Shown here piece after piece: positions 16,975-25,992 of a stretch of 64,000 nt of DNA. Each line of letters starts with the position of its first letter. Within the stretch, counting starts at the first letter, position 1. Below the pieces are notes generated by a model. It was not told where the DNA came from. It saw only the letters and a list, made by a program, of their open reading frames with translations, and ran no database searches. Position numbers and translations under genes: made by a program. This DNA comes from Rehaibacterium terrae (GTDB lineage Bacteria > Pseudomonadota > Gammaproteobacteria > Xanthomonadales > Xanthomonadaceae), in contig NZ_JACHHX010000001.1 of NCBI RefSeq assembly GCF_014202935.1, positions 124,001-188,000 of the forward strand, written 5' to 3'.

Positions 16975-17003
16975 GCCGGTGGCGGCGTGAAGCCGCCACC
17001 GGC
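16975..17003 (+). terminator. GC-rich hairpin terminator after the SRPBCC gene
   Basis: An 11-bp perfect stem (GCCGGTGGCGG at 16975-16985, complement at 16993-17003) with a 7-nt loop starts 8 nt after the stop codon. It lacks a T-run but is the only structure before the ABC operon. Confidence 0.5.
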
Positions 17004-17225
17004 CATCGCGTGCGGCGGACGACTCGCGTTTCCCGCCGTGCGCCGTTTCCGGCGCCGCACGAGTGGCGCCGCACCGCGCGCGGTCGGGTTCCGTCCACGT
17101 TGCGGACCCCCGTCCATGCGGAACTTTGCCTGCCGTGCGCGGTAATGGTTACGGTCGCGTCGTCGCCCGATGGCGCGGCTTCCCGTCTCACCGTCACCAG
17201 CATCCAGCATCCAGGACGTGCGGCG

Positions 17226-18155
17226 ATGATCGAAACCCATGAACTGACCAAGCGTTACGGCGGCAAGACCGCCGTCGACGGCATCAGCTTCCGGGTCGAG
17301 CCGGGCGAAGTGCTCGGCTTCCTCGGCCCGAACGGTGCCGGCAAGTCCACCACGATGAAGATGATCGCGGGCTTCCTCGCGCCCAGCGCGGGCACGGCCC
17401 GGGTCTGTGGTCATGACGTGATTGCCGAGCCGCTTGCCGCCAAGCGCGCGATCGGCTACCTGCCCGAGGGCGCGCCGAGCTATGGCGAGATGAGCGCCGG
17501 TGGCTTCCTGCAGTTCGTCGCCGATGTGCGCGGCCTGACCGGCGAGGTGCGCCGGGAACGCATCGGTGCGGTGGTCGAGCGGCTCGCGCTGGGGGGGGTG
17601 CTGCTGCAGCCGATCGACACGCTCTCCAAGGGCTTCCGCCGTCGCGTCGGCCTGGCGGCGGCGATCCTGCACGATCCCCCGGTGCTGATCCTGGACGAGC
17701 CCACCGACGGGCTCGATCCCAACCAGAAGCACGAGGTGCGTGGCCTGATCCGCGAGATGTCGCGCGAGCGCACCATCGTCATCTCCACCCACATCCTCGA
17801 AGAGGTCGACGCGGTGTGCACCCGGGCGGTCATCATCGCCGCCGGCAGGCTGCTGGCCGATGCCACGCCGGCGGAGCTGGAGCGGCGCTCGCGCTATCAC
17901 GGCGCGGTGTCGTTCCGCACCGACGACACGGTGTCCGCGCGCGTCGCGCTGGAGGGTCTCGACGGCCTGCAGGCGGTCGAGGCCGATGCCGACAGCGGCA
18001 GGCTGGTGGCGATTCCGCAGCCCGGACGCGCGCTCGGCGACAGCGTGGCCGAGCGTCTGCGCAGCCGCCATGTCGCCTTCAGCGAACTGCAGATCGAGCG
18101 CGGGCGGCTCGACGAAGTATTCCGTCGCATCACCACGGGAGGGGCGCAGGCATGA
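17226..18155 (+). CDS. ABC transporter ATPase, GldA-like
   Basis: 309 residues. Walker A GPNGAGKST is at residues 34-42. The signature region is TLSKGFRRRVGLA, a variant of LSGGQ usual in this group, followed by Walker B VLILDEPTDGLDPNQ and the switch His in STHILEEVD. A C-terminal domain of about 80 residues follows, as in GldA/NosF-like ATPases. It energises the permease encoded next. The gene starts a four-gene unit (ATPase, permease, GldG-like, DUF4340) widespread in proteobacteria without gliding motility; its substrate is unknown. It overlaps the permease gene by 4 bp. Confidence 0.93.
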   Translation: MIETHELTKRYGGKTAVDGISFRVEPGEVLGFLGPNGAGKSTTMKMIAGFLAPSAGTARVCGHDVIAEPLAAKRAIGYLPEGAPSYGEMSAGGFLQFVADVRGLTGEVRRERIGAVVERLALGGVLLQPIDTLSKGFRRRVGLAAAILHDPPVLILDEPTDGLDPNQKHEVRGLIREMSRERTIVISTHILEEVDAVCTRAVIIAAGRLLADATPAELERRSRYHGAVSFRTDDTVSARVALEGLDGLQAVEADADSGRLVAIPQPGRALGDSVAERLRSRHVAFSELQIERGRLDEVFRRITTGGAQA

Positions 18156-18886
18156 GTCCGGTGACCGCTGTCTTCCGCCGCGAGCTGGCGAGCTACTTCG
18201 CTACCCCGGTGGCCTACGTGTTCATCGTCATCTTCCTGGTGCTCGCCGGCGCGACGACGTTCTACTTCGGCGGCTTCTACGAGCGCGGCCAGGCCGACCT
18301 GCAGCCGTTCTTCAACTTCCATCCGTGGCTGTACCTGTTCCTGGTGCCGGCGGTCTCGATGCGGCTGTGGGCGGAGGAGCGCAAGAGCGGCACCATCGAG
18401 CTGTTGCTCACGCTGCCGCTGACGATGTGGCAGGCCGTGCTGGGCAAGTTCCTCGCCGCCTGGGCCTTCGTCGGCATTGCGCTGGCGCTGACCTTCCCGA
18501 TCTGGATCACGGTCAACTATCTGGGCGATCCGGACAACGGCGTTATCCTCGCCGCCTACGTCGGCAGCCTGCTGATGGCCGGCGCCTTCCTCGCCGTCGG
18601 CGCCTGTCTGTCGGCGACCACGCGCAACCAGGTGGTCGCCTTCATCCTCACCGCGGTGGTGTGCTTCCTGCTGCTGCTGGCGGGCTTTCCGCTGGTACTC
18701 GACGCGGTCCGCGCGGTCGCGCCGCAGGCGTTTGCCGACGCCATCGCCCAGCTGAGCTTCCTGACCCACTTCAGCGCCATCGCCAAGGGCGTGCTCGATC
18801 TGCGTGACGTGCTGTTCTTCGTGCTCACGATTGGTTTCTGGCTGTATGCCTGCACGGTCGTGATCGCCCTGAAGAAGGCGGACTGA
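18152..18886 (+). CDS. ABC transporter permease, GldF-like
   Basis: 244 residues with six hydrophobic helices. The pattern AVFRRELASYFATPVAYVFI ... ERKSGTIELLLTLP is the ABC-2 permease signature seen in GldF-type proteins. It is the membrane partner of the preceding ATPase (ATGA overlap) and is followed after 12 bp by the GldG-like gene, with GGAG just before the next start. Function is export or remodelling of an unknown envelope component. Confidence 0.93.
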   Translation: MSPVTAVFRRELASYFATPVAYVFIVIFLVLAGATTFYFGGFYERGQADLQPFFNFHPWLYLFLVPAVSMRLWAEERKSGTIELLLTLPLTMWQAVLGKFLAAWAFVGIALALTFPIWITVNYLGDPDNGVILAAYVGSLLMAGAFLAVGACLSATTRNQVVAFILTAVVCFLLLLAGFPLVLDAVRAVAPQAFADAIAQLSFLTHFSAIAKGVLDLRDVLFFVLTIGFWLYACTVVIALKKAD

Positions 18887-18898
18887 AGGAGCCCACCG

Positions 18899-20758
18899 AT
18901 GAACCGCATGCAACAACGCGTTTACACCGGCGGCACCCTGATCGTGCTGGCCGCGGTCTTTCTCGCCCTGGTCGTGCTCTCCGGCCTGCTGCTGCGCGGC
19001 GTCCGGCTCGACCTCACCCAGAACCGGCTCTACACCCTCTCCGAGGGCACCCAGCGCATCGTGCAGCGGCTGGAGGAGCCGGTGAACCTGTACTTCTTCT
19101 TCTCCGAGAGCGCCGCGCGCGACCTGCCGACGATCCGCACCTATGCGACGCGGGTGCGCGAGCTGCTGGAGGAGATCGCCGCCCGCTCCGGCGGCAAGGT
19201 GCGGCTGGAGGTCATCGACCCGCTGCCGTTCTCCGAGGCCGAGGACCGCGCCACCGGCTTCGGCCTGCAGGCGGTGCCGGTCGGCGCGGCGGGCGACACG
19301 CTGTTCTTCGGTCTGGCCGGCACCAACGCCACCGACGGCCAGATGGTCATTCCGTTCTTCCAGCCTGACAAGGAGGCCTTCCTCGAGTACGACATCGCCA
19401 AGCTGATCCATGCGCTGTCGAGCGACCGTCGGCCGGCGGTCGGGCTGCTCTCCTCGCTCAACATGGGCCCGGGCTTCGACCCGGCGACCGGACGGGTCAG
19501 CGAGGGCTGGGTGATCGACGGCGAGCTGCGGCAGATGTTCGACCTGCGCCGGCTGGGGAGAGACGTCGACCGCATCGCCGATGACATCGACGCGCTGGTC
19601 CTGGTGCATCCGAAGAACCTCCCGGAGGACACGCTTTACGCCATCGACCAGTTCGTCCTGCGCGGCGGCCGGTTGCTGGTCTTCGTCGACCCGCATTCCG
19701 AGCTGGATCCTGGCGAGAGCGGGCCGGAGGCCGACCCGATGTTCGCCACGCGCAGTTCCGACCTGCCACGGCTGTTCCAGGCCTGGGGCGTGCAGTACGA
19801 CCCGGACAAGGCGGTGCTGGATGCGCGCAACGCGCTGCAGGTGCAGCCCAGCGCCGACCGCCCGCCCGTGCGGCACCTGGGCTTCCTTGGCCTCGGGCGG
19901 CCCAACCTGAATCAGCAGGACGTGGTCTCGGGCGACCTGGACAGCATCAACCTCGCCATCGCCGGTCATTTCAATCTCGCCGACGACGCGCAGGTGCGGC
20001 TGGAGCCGCTGATCCAGAGCTCGCCGGCCTCGATGGCGGTCGATGTCGCACGCCTGCGCTTCCTGCCCGACCCGGGGGCGCTGTTCGACGGCTTCGAGCC
20101 CAGCGGCGTGAGCTACGTGCTGGCGGCGCGGCTGTCGGGCACGCTCAGGACTGCCTTCCCGGAGCGCAGCGGCGAGGGCCACCTCGCCGAAAGCCGCGAG
20201 CCGGCCAATATCATCCTGGTCGGCGATGCCGACATGCTCGCCGACCGGCTGTGGGTGCAGGTGCAGAACTTCTTCGGCCAGCGCATCTTCAATCCATTCG
20301 CCAACAACGGCGACTTCGTCATCAATGCGGTCGACAACCTGGTCGGCAGCAGCGACCTGATCGCGGTGCGTACCCGCCCGACCTCTTCACGCCCGTTCAC
20401 GGTTGTCGAGGAGCTGCGCCGGCGCGCCGACGATCGTTTCCGCGCCAAGGAGCGCGAGCTGCAGGCCGAGCTTGCCGAAACCGAGCGCCGCCTGGTCGAG
20501 CTGCAGGGCGATCGCGCCGATGGCGCGCAACTGCTCAGCCCCGAGCAGCAGGCCGAGATCCAGCGCTTCCGCCAGGAACAGCTGCGCATCCGCCAGGAGC
20601 TGCGCCAGGTGCGGCGCCAGCTCGATGCCGACATCCAGTCGCTGGGTGCGCGGCTGAAGTTCCTCAACATCGTCGGCATGCCGCTGCTGGTGACGCTGTT
20701 CGCGCTCGGCTTCGCCTGGTGGAAGGCGCGCCGCCGCCGCGAGGCGCTGGCGCGCTGA
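18899..20758 (+). CDS. GldG-family ABC auxiliary membrane protein
   Basis: 619 residues. An N-terminal membrane helix (about 14-37) is followed by LTQNRLYTLSEGTQRIVQRL, the start of the GldG/ABC_transp_aux domain. That domain fills the periplasmic part to about residue 500 and includes LVLVHPKNLPEDTLYAIDQF and LVFVDPHSE. A coiled-coil of about 100 residues (EERALAE-type heptads near 510-590) and a C-terminal membrane helix (about 585-610) complete it. In Bacteroidetes GldF-GldG form the transport pair for gliding; here the set is a non-gliding homologue. It is co-transcribed with the two genes before it and the DUF4340 gene after it. Confidence 0.92.
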   Translation: MNRMQQRVYTGGTLIVLAAVFLALVVLSGLLLRGVRLDLTQNRLYTLSEGTQRIVQRLEEPVNLYFFFSESAARDLPTIRTYATRVRELLEEIAARSGGKVRLEVIDPLPFSEAEDRATGFGLQAVPVGAAGDTLFFGLAGTNATDGQMVIPFFQPDKEAFLEYDIAKLIHALSSDRRPAVGLLSSLNMGPGFDPATGRVSEGWVIDGELRQMFDLRRLGRDVDRIADDIDALVLVHPKNLPEDTLYAIDQFVLRGGRLLVFVDPHSELDPGESGPEADPMFATRSSDLPRLFQAWGVQYDPDKAVLDARNALQVQPSADRPPVRHLGFLGLGRPNLNQQDVVSGDLDSINLAIAGHFNLADDAQVRLEPLIQSSPASMAVDVARLRFLPDPGALFDGFEPSGVSYVLAARLSGTLRTAFPERSGEGHLAESREPANIILVGDADMLADRLWVQVQNFFGQRIFNPFANNGDFVINAVDNLVGSSDLIAVRTRPTSSRPFTVVEELRRRADDRFRAKERELQAELAETERRLVELQGDRADGAQLLSPEQQAEIQRFRQEQLRIRQELRQVRRQLDADIQSLGARLKFLNIVGMPLLVTLFALGFAWWKARRRREALAR

Positions 20759-20785
20759 GCGGTTCCGCGAAAGGAGACGAAGGAG

Positions 20786-21952
20786 ATGACTGCCAAGCGA
20801 CTTCTCGTGCTGGTCGTACTCGCCATCGCCCTGCTCGGTGGCGTCCTGTGGTACAGCGGACGGCAGGCGCCGGTGCGGCACGATGCCGCGGCCGGCCCCC
20901 TGCTGCCCGCCCTGGAGGCGCGGCTGAACGCGCTGGAAGAGGTGCGCGTGATCGGCGCCGGCGATGCCGTGCTCGTCACGCTGCGTCGCGACGGCGAGGT
21001 CTGGCGCGTGGCCGAGCGCGAGGGCTGGCCGGCGGACACCGGCAAACTGCGCGGCCTGCTGTTGCGCTTCACCCAGGCGCGCAGGCTCGAGCCCAAGACC
21101 GCGCTGCCCGAGCGATATGCACAGCTCGGCGTCGAGGACGTTTCGGAGCCCGCGGCAGGCGGTGTGCGACTGGAGCTGCATGGCGGCGGCGAACCGCTGG
21201 CGGTGATCGTCGGCCGGAACAACCCGCAGGGCCGCGGCAGCTTCGTGCGCCTGCCGGAGCAGGCGCAGAGCTGGCTGGCCGACGCCGATCTGGCCGTGGA
21301 GAAGGACCCGGCCCGCTGGCTGGCGCGCGATCTGCTCGACATCGCCGCGCGCCGGATCGTGGCGGTCGAGGTGCGCCCGGAGCGCGGTCCGGCCTTCCGC
21401 ATCGAGCGCCGCGACGGTGATGCGGCCGGCTTCACCCTCGCGCAGATCCCGCGCGGCCAGCGGCTGGTCAGCGATTACGCGCCGGAAGCCACCGCCGGCC
21501 TGTTCGACAACCTGCAGCTCGACGACGTGCGTCGTTTCGACGGCGACTGGGGCGAGCCGACCCTGGCTGCCGAGTTCCTGCGCGAGGACGGCCTGCGCAT
21601 CGGCCTGCGCGCCTGGGACCGCGATGGTCGCCTGTGGGTGGTGCTGGAGCCGGTGCTGGACGAGGCGCAGGCGCGCGAGTTCCTGGCCGCCGAAGTCGAA
21701 AAGGACCGTCGGGCCGTCGAGGCCGCCGAGAAGCCGGTCGCTGGCGACGAAGGTGAGACAGCCGCCGCGTCCGCACTGGACGAGACGGCAAAGGACGCGC
21801 TGCTCAAGGACGCCGACACCCGCCTCGCCGAGCTGTCCGCCGACGTCCAGGCGCTGCGCGGCAAGGTCGACGGCTGGGCCTTCGCACTGCCGAACTTCAA
21901 GGCCGCCAACCTGCGCCGCGATCGCGAGGCGTATCTCGCGCCGGCGCAGTGA
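20786..21952 (+). CDS. DUF4340 domain protein of the Gld-like ABC unit
   Basis: 388 residues starting at ATG 20786 with AAGGAGA upstream. An N-terminal signal-anchor (RLLVLVVLAIALLGGVLWY) leads into a periplasmic domain with the DUF4340 pattern (VTLRRDGEVWRVAEREGWPADTGKLRGLL ...). An Asp/Glu/Ala-rich segment near residues 300-350 separates two subdomains. DUF4340 proteins are regular fourth members of GldA/F/G-like operons and are thought to work with the GldG component. Exact role is unknown. Confidence 0.9.
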   Translation: MTAKRLLVLVVLAIALLGGVLWYSGRQAPVRHDAAAGPLLPALEARLNALEEVRVIGAGDAVLVTLRRDGEVWRVAEREGWPADTGKLRGLLLRFTQARRLEPKTALPERYAQLGVEDVSEPAAGGVRLELHGGGEPLAVIVGRNNPQGRGSFVRLPEQAQSWLADADLAVEKDPARWLARDLLDIAARRIVAVEVRPERGPAFRIERRDGDAAGFTLAQIPRGQRLVSDYAPEATAGLFDNLQLDDVRRFDGDWGEPTLAAEFLREDGLRIGLRAWDRDGRLWVVLEPVLDEAQAREFLAAEVEKDRRAVEAAEKPVAGDEGETAAASALDETAKDALLKDADTRLAELSADVQALRGKVDGWAFALPNFKAANLRRDREAYLAPAQ

Positions 21953-22092
21953 CGAGCGGCGCCGGGGCAGGGGTGGCATGAGCCGCGACCGGTTGCATCG
22001 TGGCGCATGCCGCGCCGGCCTGACGACCGCTCCGCGCGCCTGCGCGCTCTGTGCGGTGTAGCCTTCCCGCTTTCACGACCGTCGAGCCGCCC

Positions 22093-22449
22093 ATGCCGCT
22101 ACCGCAACGCCTGCTCACCGCCACCGGCGCCATCGCCTGCGGCCTCGCCGTGGCGCTGGGCGCCTACGCATCCCACGGTGTCGATGGCGAGGCGCAGGCG
22201 CGGCTCGGGCTGGCGGCACTGTTCGCCTTCGGCCACGGCCTGGCGCTGGTCGCGCTGGCGCCGCGCGCGGCCGGGTGGCTGGCGCTTTCGGCACTGGCGG
22301 CGCTGTTGGCCGGCATGTTGCTGTTCGCCGGCAGCCTGGCGCTGGCAGTGTTCGCCGGCACCGGCACCGCCGCCGCGCCGTTCGGCGGCGTGCTGATGAT
22401 GCTCGGCTGGTGGCTGCTGGCGGTCGCCGCATTGGTGCGGCGCGATTGA
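22093..22449 (+). CDS. DUF423 family small membrane protein
   Basis: 118 residues, four membrane helices. The pattern ATGAIACGLAVALGAYASHG is the DUF423 (YgdD/YwdK) N-terminus, in which the GAFGAH-type loop appears here as GAYASHG. The usual second-helix motif is modified. Function of the family is unknown. It starts at ATG 22093 rather than an in-frame ATG at 22051, because the first hydrophobic helix begins there. The glycosylase gene follows 14 bp later. Confidence 0.85.
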   Translation: MPLPQRLLTATGAIACGLAVALGAYASHGVDGEAQARLGLAALFAFGHGLALVALAPRAAGWLALSALAALLAGMLLFAGSLALAVFAGTGTAAAPFGGVLMMLGWWLLAVAALVRRD

Positions 22450-22463
22450 GCCGGAGGCAAGGC

Positions 22464-23138
22464 ATGGCCCGCTACCCGCGCGGTTTCGACGTCGAGGCCG
22501 CCGGCGCGCACCTGGCGCGCGTCGACCGCAGGCTCGGCGCCTGGATGCGCAGGATCGGCCCGATCGGAGCCGACCCGCGCTGGAAGAAACCCTTCGACCC
22601 GGTCGATGCGCTGGCCCGCGCGATCCTCTACCAGCAGCTCTCCGGCAAGGCCGCCGCCACCATCGTCGGCCGCGTCGAGGCCGCCATCGGAGCGCGCAAG
22701 CTGCATGCCGACACGCTCGGCCGCATCGACGACGCCACCTTGCGCGCCTGTGGCGTGTCCGGCAACAAGACACTCGCGCTGCGCGACCTGTGCCGCCGTG
22801 CCGAGGCCGGCGAGATCCCGAGCACCCGGCAGATGGCCGGCATGCACCAGGACGAGATCGTCGCCGCGCTCACCCGAGTCCGCGGCATCGGCCGCTGGAC
22901 GGTGGAGATGATGTTGATCTTCCGTCTCGGCCGTCCCGACGTGCTGCCGGTCGACGACCTGGGCATCCGCAAGGGCGCGCAGATCGTGGACCGTGCCGAA
23001 GCGATGCCCGCACCCAAGGCCCTGCTCGCCCGTGGCGAGTGCTGGGGGCCATACCGCACCTGGGCCAGCCTGTACCTGTGGCGCATCGCCGACGCCGCCA
23101 GCGCCGTCGCCAAACCGGCGCCGCGGTCGCAGCAGTAG
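22464..23138 (+). CDS. DNA-3-methyladenine glycosylase II, AlkA/HhH-GPD type
   Basis: 224 residues. The HhH-GPD core is clear: AILYQQLSGKAAATIVGR, then the helix-hairpin-helix LTRVRGIGRWTVEMMLIF, and the catalytic Asp in LPVDDLGIRKG at about residue 163. This places it with the short AlkA-like glycosylases that remove 3-methyladenine and other alkylated bases from DNA. A GGAGG ribosome site lies 9 nt upstream. The transcript ends in a strong terminator at 23150-23183. Confidence 0.93.
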   Translation: MARYPRGFDVEAAGAHLARVDRRLGAWMRRIGPIGADPRWKKPFDPVDALARAILYQQLSGKAAATIVGRVEAAIGARKLHADTLGRIDDATLRACGVSGNKTLALRDLCRRAEAGEIPSTRQMAGMHQDEIVAALTRVRGIGRWTVEMMLIFRLGRPDVLPVDDLGIRKGAQIVDRAEAMPAPKALLARGECWGPYRTWASLYLWRIADAASAVAKPAPRSQQ

Positions 23139-23149
23139 GGGGTCGGAAG

Positions 23150-23190
23150 AGCGAAATCACGCACGGCCGTGCGTGATTTCGCTTTTCGCC
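23150..23190. terminator. 34-nt perfect palindrome terminator between convergent genes
   Basis: Arms 23150-23166 and 23167-23183 are perfect 17-bp complements centred on CGGCCG, followed on the plus strand by TTTCGCCTTTC. It separates the glycosylase (stop 23138) from the convergent carboxypeptidase (stop 23193). Confidence 0.85.
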
Positions 23191-23192
23191 TT

Positions 23193-24008
23193 TCAGGCGC
23201 CTGCGCGGCGCCAGCACCAGTGCCACGGCTCGTAGACGATGCCGTGGGGATTGTCGCGCGGGTAGCTCATGACGAAGCCGAAGGCGCCGGCATGCGCGCC
23301 GAGCCAGGCGAAGGCGGTGGTGGTCTCGAAGCTTTCCTCGGCCGGCGGCTCGCCCGGCGTGCCGATGTCCAGCGCGCGGCCGCTGTGGTGTTCGCTGTAG
23401 CCGGGCGCGGCGTTGACGGCGAGGATCTGTTCCACCGTCTGCCCGCGCGCCAGCTTGCGGCGGAAGATGCCGAGCTGGTAGGCATGGCTGCGGTAGCCCG
23501 AGATCGCCTCCAGCACCACGCCGTCGCGGCGCGCGGCCTCGCGCATCCGCGCCCAGGCGCGCGCGGCATCCGCATGCAGCCAGAGCGGGCGACGGTAGCG
23601 GTCAAAGCCGGCGAAAGCCAGTTGCACCGGCTCGGCCACCAGCGCCAGCGCGTGCCGCGCGCCGTAGTCGTCGGGCAGGCCGAGCGCGTGCAGCAGGCGG
23701 GGCAGGTGATGCAGCGACAGCTCCGTCCGCGCGCCGGTGCGTTCGCGTCGGGCGGGATGGAGGCGGGCGGCGAAGGCGTGCAGCGCATCGGCCAGGCGGC
23801 GCGCGGCCGGATCGAGCGGGACGGCGCGCAGCGTATCGCTGCGCTGCGATACGGCGGCGAGATAGCGGCCATCGTCCTTGCGCCGGATCAGCCAGTCGGC
23901 TCGGGCCAGCGCGCGCGCGGCGGCATTGGCGCGGGCACGCGCCAACGCCGCCGGCAGGGCTTCGAAATGTTCGCCGTTGATCAGGCGCCAGTCGCGCGGT
24001 CGCAGCAT
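23193..24008 (-). CDS. D-alanyl-D-alanine carboxypeptidase, VanY/M15B family
   Basis: 271 residues. The M15 zinc motifs are present: ISGYRSHAYQ, then SEHHSGRALDIG (His and Asp ligands) and EPWHW (Glu base and last His). These enzymes trim D-Ala from peptidoglycan peptides. The first 120 residues form an extra N-terminal domain of unknown role with no signal peptide or clear membrane helix, so export route is uncertain. It is the last gene of a likely five-gene transcript (SPFH, RHH, DUF4177-like, PH protein, VanY); 31 bp separate it from the PH gene. Confidence 0.9.
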   Translation of the reverse strand: MLRPRDWRLINGEHFEALPAALARARANAAARALARADWLIRRKDDGRYLAAVSQRSDTLRAVPLDPAARRLADALHAFAARLHPARRERTGARTELSLHHLPRLLHALGLPDDYGARHALALVAEPVQLAFAGFDRYRRPLWLHADAARAWARMREAARRDGVVLEAISGYRSHAYQLGIFRRKLARGQTVEQILAVNAAPGYSEHHSGRALDIGTPGEPPAEESFETTTAFAWLGAHAGAFGFVMSYPRDNPHGIVYEPWHWCWRRAGA

Positions 24009-24039
24009 GCGCGCAGCTTGGCGATGCGCTCGTGTGCCG

Positions 24040-24558
24040 TCAACGCGCCCGGAGCGCGTCGAGCAGCGCCTGGGGGCGCTCCAGGCTCAGCAGCAGCGCG
24101 CGTCCGCCGCGCTCGGGCAGCACCAGCACGCGCGATGCGTCGGTGAGCACGCAGAACAGCTTGCCGAGGCCGCGGCTGCGGAAGTGGCCGAGCTTGAGGC
24201 CGGGCAGGCCCAGGCCGTTGCTGCGCAATGCCGGGCGCCACTGGTGATGTTCGCGCAGGTCGACGATGCGCGCCTGCTCCGGGCACAGCTCGGCGAGCGG
24301 GATGCGCTGCGTGTAGAGCGCGGCGCGGATCACCAGCCGGTCGCCCTCGATGGCGACCGAGCGTCGTCGCGCCAGGGCGAAGATGCCCAGTGCGGTGAAC
24401 CCGGTCAGCGCCAGCGCCGCGTATGTGACCTGCGGCGAACCGGGGGCCGCCGCCGGCACCGAGACGGCGATCAGCAGCATCGGCAGTATCCCCAGCAGGC
24501 CGGCCAGGAACAGCCAAGGCAGCTTGCCGGTCGGGGCGAGGGCGAACTCACGTTTCAT
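24040..24558 (-). CDS. Membrane protein with bacterial PH-like domain
   Basis: 172 residues. Two hydrophobic helices (about 13-33 and 45-63) precede a beta-rich cytoplasmic domain with RRRSVAIEGDRLVIRAALYTQRIPLAEL, the pattern of bacterial PH (bPH) domain proteins. Such proteins are usually membrane-associated and of unknown function. The gene begins 31 bp after the DUF4177-like stop and shares its transcript. Confidence 0.65.
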   Translation of the reverse strand: MKREFALAPTGKLPWLFLAGLLGILPMLLIAVSVPAAAPGSPQVTYAALALTGFTALGIFALARRRSVAIEGDRLVIRAALYTQRIPLAELCPEQARIVDLREHHQWRPALRSNGLGLPGLKLGHFRSRGLGKLFCVLTDASRVLVLPERGGRALLLSLERPQALLDALRAR

Positions 24559-24589
24559 GATGAGGATCCGTTTTGCGCGTTCACGAGAC

Positions 24590-24769
24590 TCACTGGGTGC
24601 GTTTGAAGTAGAGCCGGACCGGATGCATCGTGCCCGGCTGGGTGACCGACACCAGCTCCCAGCCCTGCGCGCCGAGCCGGTTGAGCTCGGCCTGCACGTC
24701 CTCCGGCCTGACGCCGAACAGACGCGGTCTCACTTCGACGACTTGGTAGGTCCAGCGTTCATTGGCCAT
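24590..24769 (-). CDS. Small DUF4177-like protein
   Basis: 59 residues, MANERWTYQVVEV ... LNRLGAQGWELVSV ... LYFKR. The W-x-Y-x-V-V start, the LNxLGxxGWELV core and the final FKR strand match the short DUF4177 domain. GAGGAACTCCC places a good ribosome site just before ATG 24769. Function is unknown. It lies between the RHH and PH-domain genes, 33 bp after the RHH stop. Confidence 0.75.
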   Translation of the reverse strand: MANERWTYQVVEVRPRLFGVRPEDVQAELNRLGAQGWELVSVTQPGTMHPVRLYFKRTQ

Positions 24770-24802
24770 GGGAGTTCCTCTCCTGGTGCATGGAGTGCCG
24801 CA

Positions 24803-24988
24803 TCACTCGGCATCGTCCTCGGTCGGTTCCGCGCGGGGCGGCTTGAGCCGGCCTTCGCGGCGCAGCGCCTCGCGCAGCACGTACTCGATCTGGGCGTTGA
24901 GCGAGCGCAGCTCGTCGTCGGCCCAGCGCTGCATGGCCTCCAGGACCTTGGCGCTGATCCGCAACGGATAGGCTTTCTTCTCGCTCAT
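24803..24988 (-). CDS. Arc-type ribbon-helix-helix DNA-binding protein
   Basis: 61 residues. AYPLRISAKVLEAMQRWADDELRSLNAQIEYVLREALRR is the Arc/RHH fold: a beta strand (YPLRIS) that would pair in the dimer and enter the major groove, then two helices. The tail is acidic and disordered. It is the only regulator-like gene in the operon and is the best candidate to bind the GATATC palindromes in the SPFH promoter (25994-26012), so autoregulation is likely. It may instead control other genes. Confidence 0.85.
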   Translation of the reverse strand: MSEKKAYPLRISAKVLEAMQRWADDELRSLNAQIEYVLREALRREGRLKPPRAEPTEDDAE

Positions 24989-25010
24989 GGGCTGCCGTGT
25001 ACCTGTGCCT

Positions 25011-25096
25011 GCAGGAGCGGCTCCAGTCGCGGCCGCCCGCTTGTCGACGTTGCGCTCCGGACGCCGCCGTTCGCGGATCGGGCCGCTCCTGCGCAG
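25011..25096. repeat. Pair of inverted REP-like elements between SPFH and RHH genes
   Basis: GCAGGAGCGGCTCCAGTCGC (25011-25030) and the reverse-oriented copy ending GGGCCGCTCCTGCGC (25082-25096) face each other about 50 bp apart, a BIME-like arrangement. It fills most of the 115-bp gap between two genes of the same operon and could stabilise the upstream SPFH message. Confidence 0.6.
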
Positions 25097-25103
25097 GCGG
25101 TGG

Positions 25104-25967
25104 TCAATAGAGCGAACCGGTGTTCACGACCGGCTGGGTGGCGCGGTCCGAGCACAGCACCACCAGCAGGTTCGAGACCATGTGCGCGCGGCGCTCGTCG
25201 TCGAGCTCGACCATGCCCTTGGCCTTGAGCTGCTCCAGCGCCATCTCGACCATCGACACCGCGCCCTCGACGATGCGGGTGCGGGCGGCGATCACCGCGT
25301 TGGCCTGCTGCCGCTGCAGCATCGCCTGGGCGATTTCCGGCGCGTAGGCGAGGTGGCTGATGCGCGCCTCCAGGACGTCCACGCCGGCGGTGGTCAGGCG
25401 CTCGTCGAGCTGCTCCTTGAGGTGCTGGCTGATCTCGGCGGCGTGGCTGCGCAACGAGATCTGGCCGTCCTCGTGCTGGTCGTAGGGATGGCTCGACGCC
25501 ATCGCACGGATCGCCGCCTCCGACTGCACGTGCACGAAGCTCTCGTAGTCGTCGACGTTGAACACCGCCTCGGCCGAGTCGACCACCTTCCACACGATCA
25601 CCGCGGCGATCTCGATCGGGCTACCGTCCAGCTCATTGACCTTGAGCCGGCCGCTCTCGAAGTTGCGCACCCGCAGCGAGACCTTCTTGGCGCTGAAGAA
25701 CGGGTTGTTCCAGCGCAGGCCCTGTTCCTTGACCGTGCCGACGTACTTGCCGAACAGGGTCAGCACCGCCGCCTGGTTGGGTTCGACCATGTAGAAGCCG
25801 GCCAGGCTCACCAGCAGCACGATGGCGGCGACCAGCGCGATCGTCAGCTGCATGCCGTCACCGCTGCGGACGCCGTCGATGAAGCCCCAGACGGCGAGGG
25901 CCAGCAGCGCCAGCACCAGGATCAGGACCGGAATGCCGGGCCAGGAGCGGATCTCGAGCTCTTTCAT
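25104..25967 (-). CDS. SPFH/Band 7 domain membrane protein
   Basis: 287 residues; GGAGA lies before ATG 25967. Two N-terminal hydrophobic helices (about 12-30 and 40-60) precede an SPFH domain ([22 protein letters not shown], then [20 protein letters not shown]). A helical C-terminal segment with alternating charges follows ([20 protein letters not shown] ...). Such stomatin/prohibitin-like proteins form oligomeric rings on the inner membrane and organise proteases or lipid microdomains. It is the first gene of the operon and has an operator-like promoter. Confidence 0.93.
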   Translation of the reverse strand: MKELEIRSWPGIPVLILVLALLALAVWGFIDGVRSGDGMQLTIALVAAIVLLVSLAGFYMVEPNQAAVLTLFGKYVGTVKEQGLRWNNPFFSAKKVSLRVRNFESGRLKVNELDGSPIEIAAVIVWKVVDSAEAVFNVDDYESFVHVQSEAAIRAMASSHPYDQHEDGQISLRSHAAEISQHLKEQLDERLTTAGVDVLEARISHLAYAPEIAQAMLQRQQANAVIAARTRIVEGAVSMVEMALEQLKAKGMVELDDERRAHMVSNLLVVLCSDRATQPVVNTGSLY

Positions 25968-25992
25968 GGGGATTCTCCGTGAGGGTGAAGAA

